DNA of 64,000 bases. Origin: Paraburkholderia sp. Ac-20340. Its GTDB lineage: Bacteria; Pseudomonadota; Gammaproteobacteria; Burkholderiales; Burkholderiaceae. The notes below the pieces were generated by a model, which saw only the letters and a program-made list of their open reading frames with translations, was not told the origin of the DNA and did not search any database. The stretch spans positions 1-64,000 of the forward strand of contig NZ_JAAGPR010000015.1 of assembly GCF_017104965.1 (NCBI RefSeq), written 5' to 3'. Numbering within the stretch: the stretch's first letter is position 1; the number at the start of each line of letters is the position of its first letter. A program made the translations under genes and the position numbers. Below, one piece after another: positions 63,446 through 64,000 of the stretch.

Positions 63446-64000
63446 TCAGGGCGCGGCGGCGTCCTCGCCACCGGCTTCGCGCTGCGCACGCAGTTGATCG
63501 ACGAAGCGGCGCAGCTCCGGCGGCAGCGGCGCTTCGAACTGCAGCGGCGCGCCGGTGATCGGGTGCGTGATCTTGAGACGGTGCGCGTGCAGGAACATGC
63601 GCTTGACGCCGGGTTTCGCATTGGCGCGCGCGAGTTCCTTGTTGAGGGCGAAATCGCCGTACTTGGCATCGCCGACGATCGGCAGGCCCAGATGCGCCAG
63701 ATGCACGCGAATCTGGTGCGTGCGGCCGGTCTTGAGTTCGGCTTCGAGCAGCGCGTACTGCGGCCAGCGATCGACCAGATTGAACACCGTATGCGACGGC
63801 AGACCGTCCGGCTGCACGCGCACGCGGCGCTCGCCTTCCGGGGTCAGATACTTGTGCAGCGGTTCCTTGACCGCGCGGCGGCGGCCCCAGTCGCTGGCCC
63901 AGTCGCCGTGCACGCAGGCGTAATAACGCTTGTCGGTCTTGTTTTCGCGGATCTGCTCGTGCAGACCCACCAGCGCCGCGCGCTTTTTTGCCAGCATCAG
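63446..64000 (-). CDS. rluC: 23S rRNA pseudouridine synthase RluC (C-terminal part)
   Basis: The window ends inside this gene; about 185 C-terminal residues are seen. Core RluA-family segments: ENKTDKRYYACVHG, VKEPLHKYLTPEGERRVRVQ, TVFNLVDRWPQYALLEAELKTG, RTHQIRVHLAHLGLPIVGD. The catalytic HRLDRDTSG segment lies beyond the right edge. RluC converts U955, U2504 and U2580 in 23S rRNA in E. coli. The C-terminal Ala/Gly-rich tail is short. Neighbours gph, Rieske and sppA follow on the same strand. Confidence 0.94.
   Translation of the reverse strand: MMLAKKRAALVGLHEQIRENKTDKRYYACVHGDWASDWGRRRAVKEPLHKYLTPEGERRVRVQPDGLPSHTVFNLVDRWPQYALLEAELKTGRTHQIRVHLAHLGLPIVGDAKYGDFALNKELARANAKPGVKRMFLHAHRLKITHPITGAPLQFEAPLPPELRRFVDQLRAQREAGGEDAAAP

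Overview
The window is a piece of a high-GC betaproteobacterial chromosome. Gene content, order and protein signatures point to Burkholderia sensu lato (Paraburkholderia, Burkholderia or Caballeronia), most likely the primary chromosome. Reasons: carA-carB-greA next to yhbY and rlmE-ftsH-folP-glmM; the rpoE-rseA-rseB-mucD stress operon running into lepA-lepB-rnc-era-recO-pdxJ-acpS-nagZ; rluC-gph-Rieske-sppA beside maf and yceD-rpmF-plsX-fabHDG-acpP-fabF; and an EarP/EF-P(Arg32) pair. Almost everything is core. I see no insertion sequence, phage, CRISPR array, rRNA or replication origin. The most accessory-looking items are a MazEF-type toxin-antitoxin pair and some lineage-specific membrane proteins.

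Layout. 1-13.2 kb: pstS (cut by the left edge, Pho-box-like repeats upstream), glmM, folP, ftsH and rlmE on the minus strand; yhbY divergent; then DUF4149, greA, carB and carA on the minus strand, with a structured RNA ending in a U tract between carB and greA and a long carA leader. 13.2-18.1 kb: mltD and gloB (minus), a methyltransferase, rnhA and dnaQ (plus), and tRNA-Val(CAC). 18.2-26 kb: two membrane proteins, a family 4 glycosyltransferase, an ABC exporter and the trehalose genes otsB-otsA. 26-30.2 kb: a copper-delivery set (Sco, PCuAC, CtaG), a GNAT protein, a DUF2164 protein and mazEF. 30.3-34 kb: tRNA-Cys, two identical tRNA-Gly, pgsA and uvrC, all minus, the same neighbourhood as E. 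coli uvrC-pgsA-glyW-cysT. 34-38.6 kb: earP, efp, csbD and an orphan NtrC-type regulator. 38.6-51.7 kb: a long minus-strand block from rpoE to nagZ. 51.8-59.3 kb: the fatty-acid/phospholipid cluster, minus. 59.7-64 kb: maf with an RsmI-like methylase (plus), then sppA, a Rieske protein, gph and partial rluC (minus).

How the genes work together: cell-envelope supply (glmM, nagZ and mltD for peptidoglycan; plsX, fab genes, acpP, acpS and pgsA for lipids; lepB, sppA, mucD and rpoE for export and envelope stress), translation and RNA maintenance (rlmE, yhbY, lepA, era, rnc, rpmF, efp/earP, rluC, tRNAs), DNA repair and replication (uvrC, recO, dnaQ, rnhA), and nucleotide and cofactor synthesis (carAB, folP, pdxJ). 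Many neighbours overlap by 4 bp (ATGA or GTGA), which suggests translational coupling.

The most noteworthy non-coding structure is a recurring layout: intrinsic terminators placed within gene series that otherwise look like operons, with the U tract ending 18-70 nt before the next start codon (ftsH|folP, carB|greA, grx|lepA, acpP|fabF, rpmF|plsX). A 12-bp GC-rich stem also lies immediately upstream of the RNase III start codon, and phased short tandem repeats occur upstream of uvrC and rpoE. No new protein-based system was evident; the best leads are regulatory RNAs and DNA elements.
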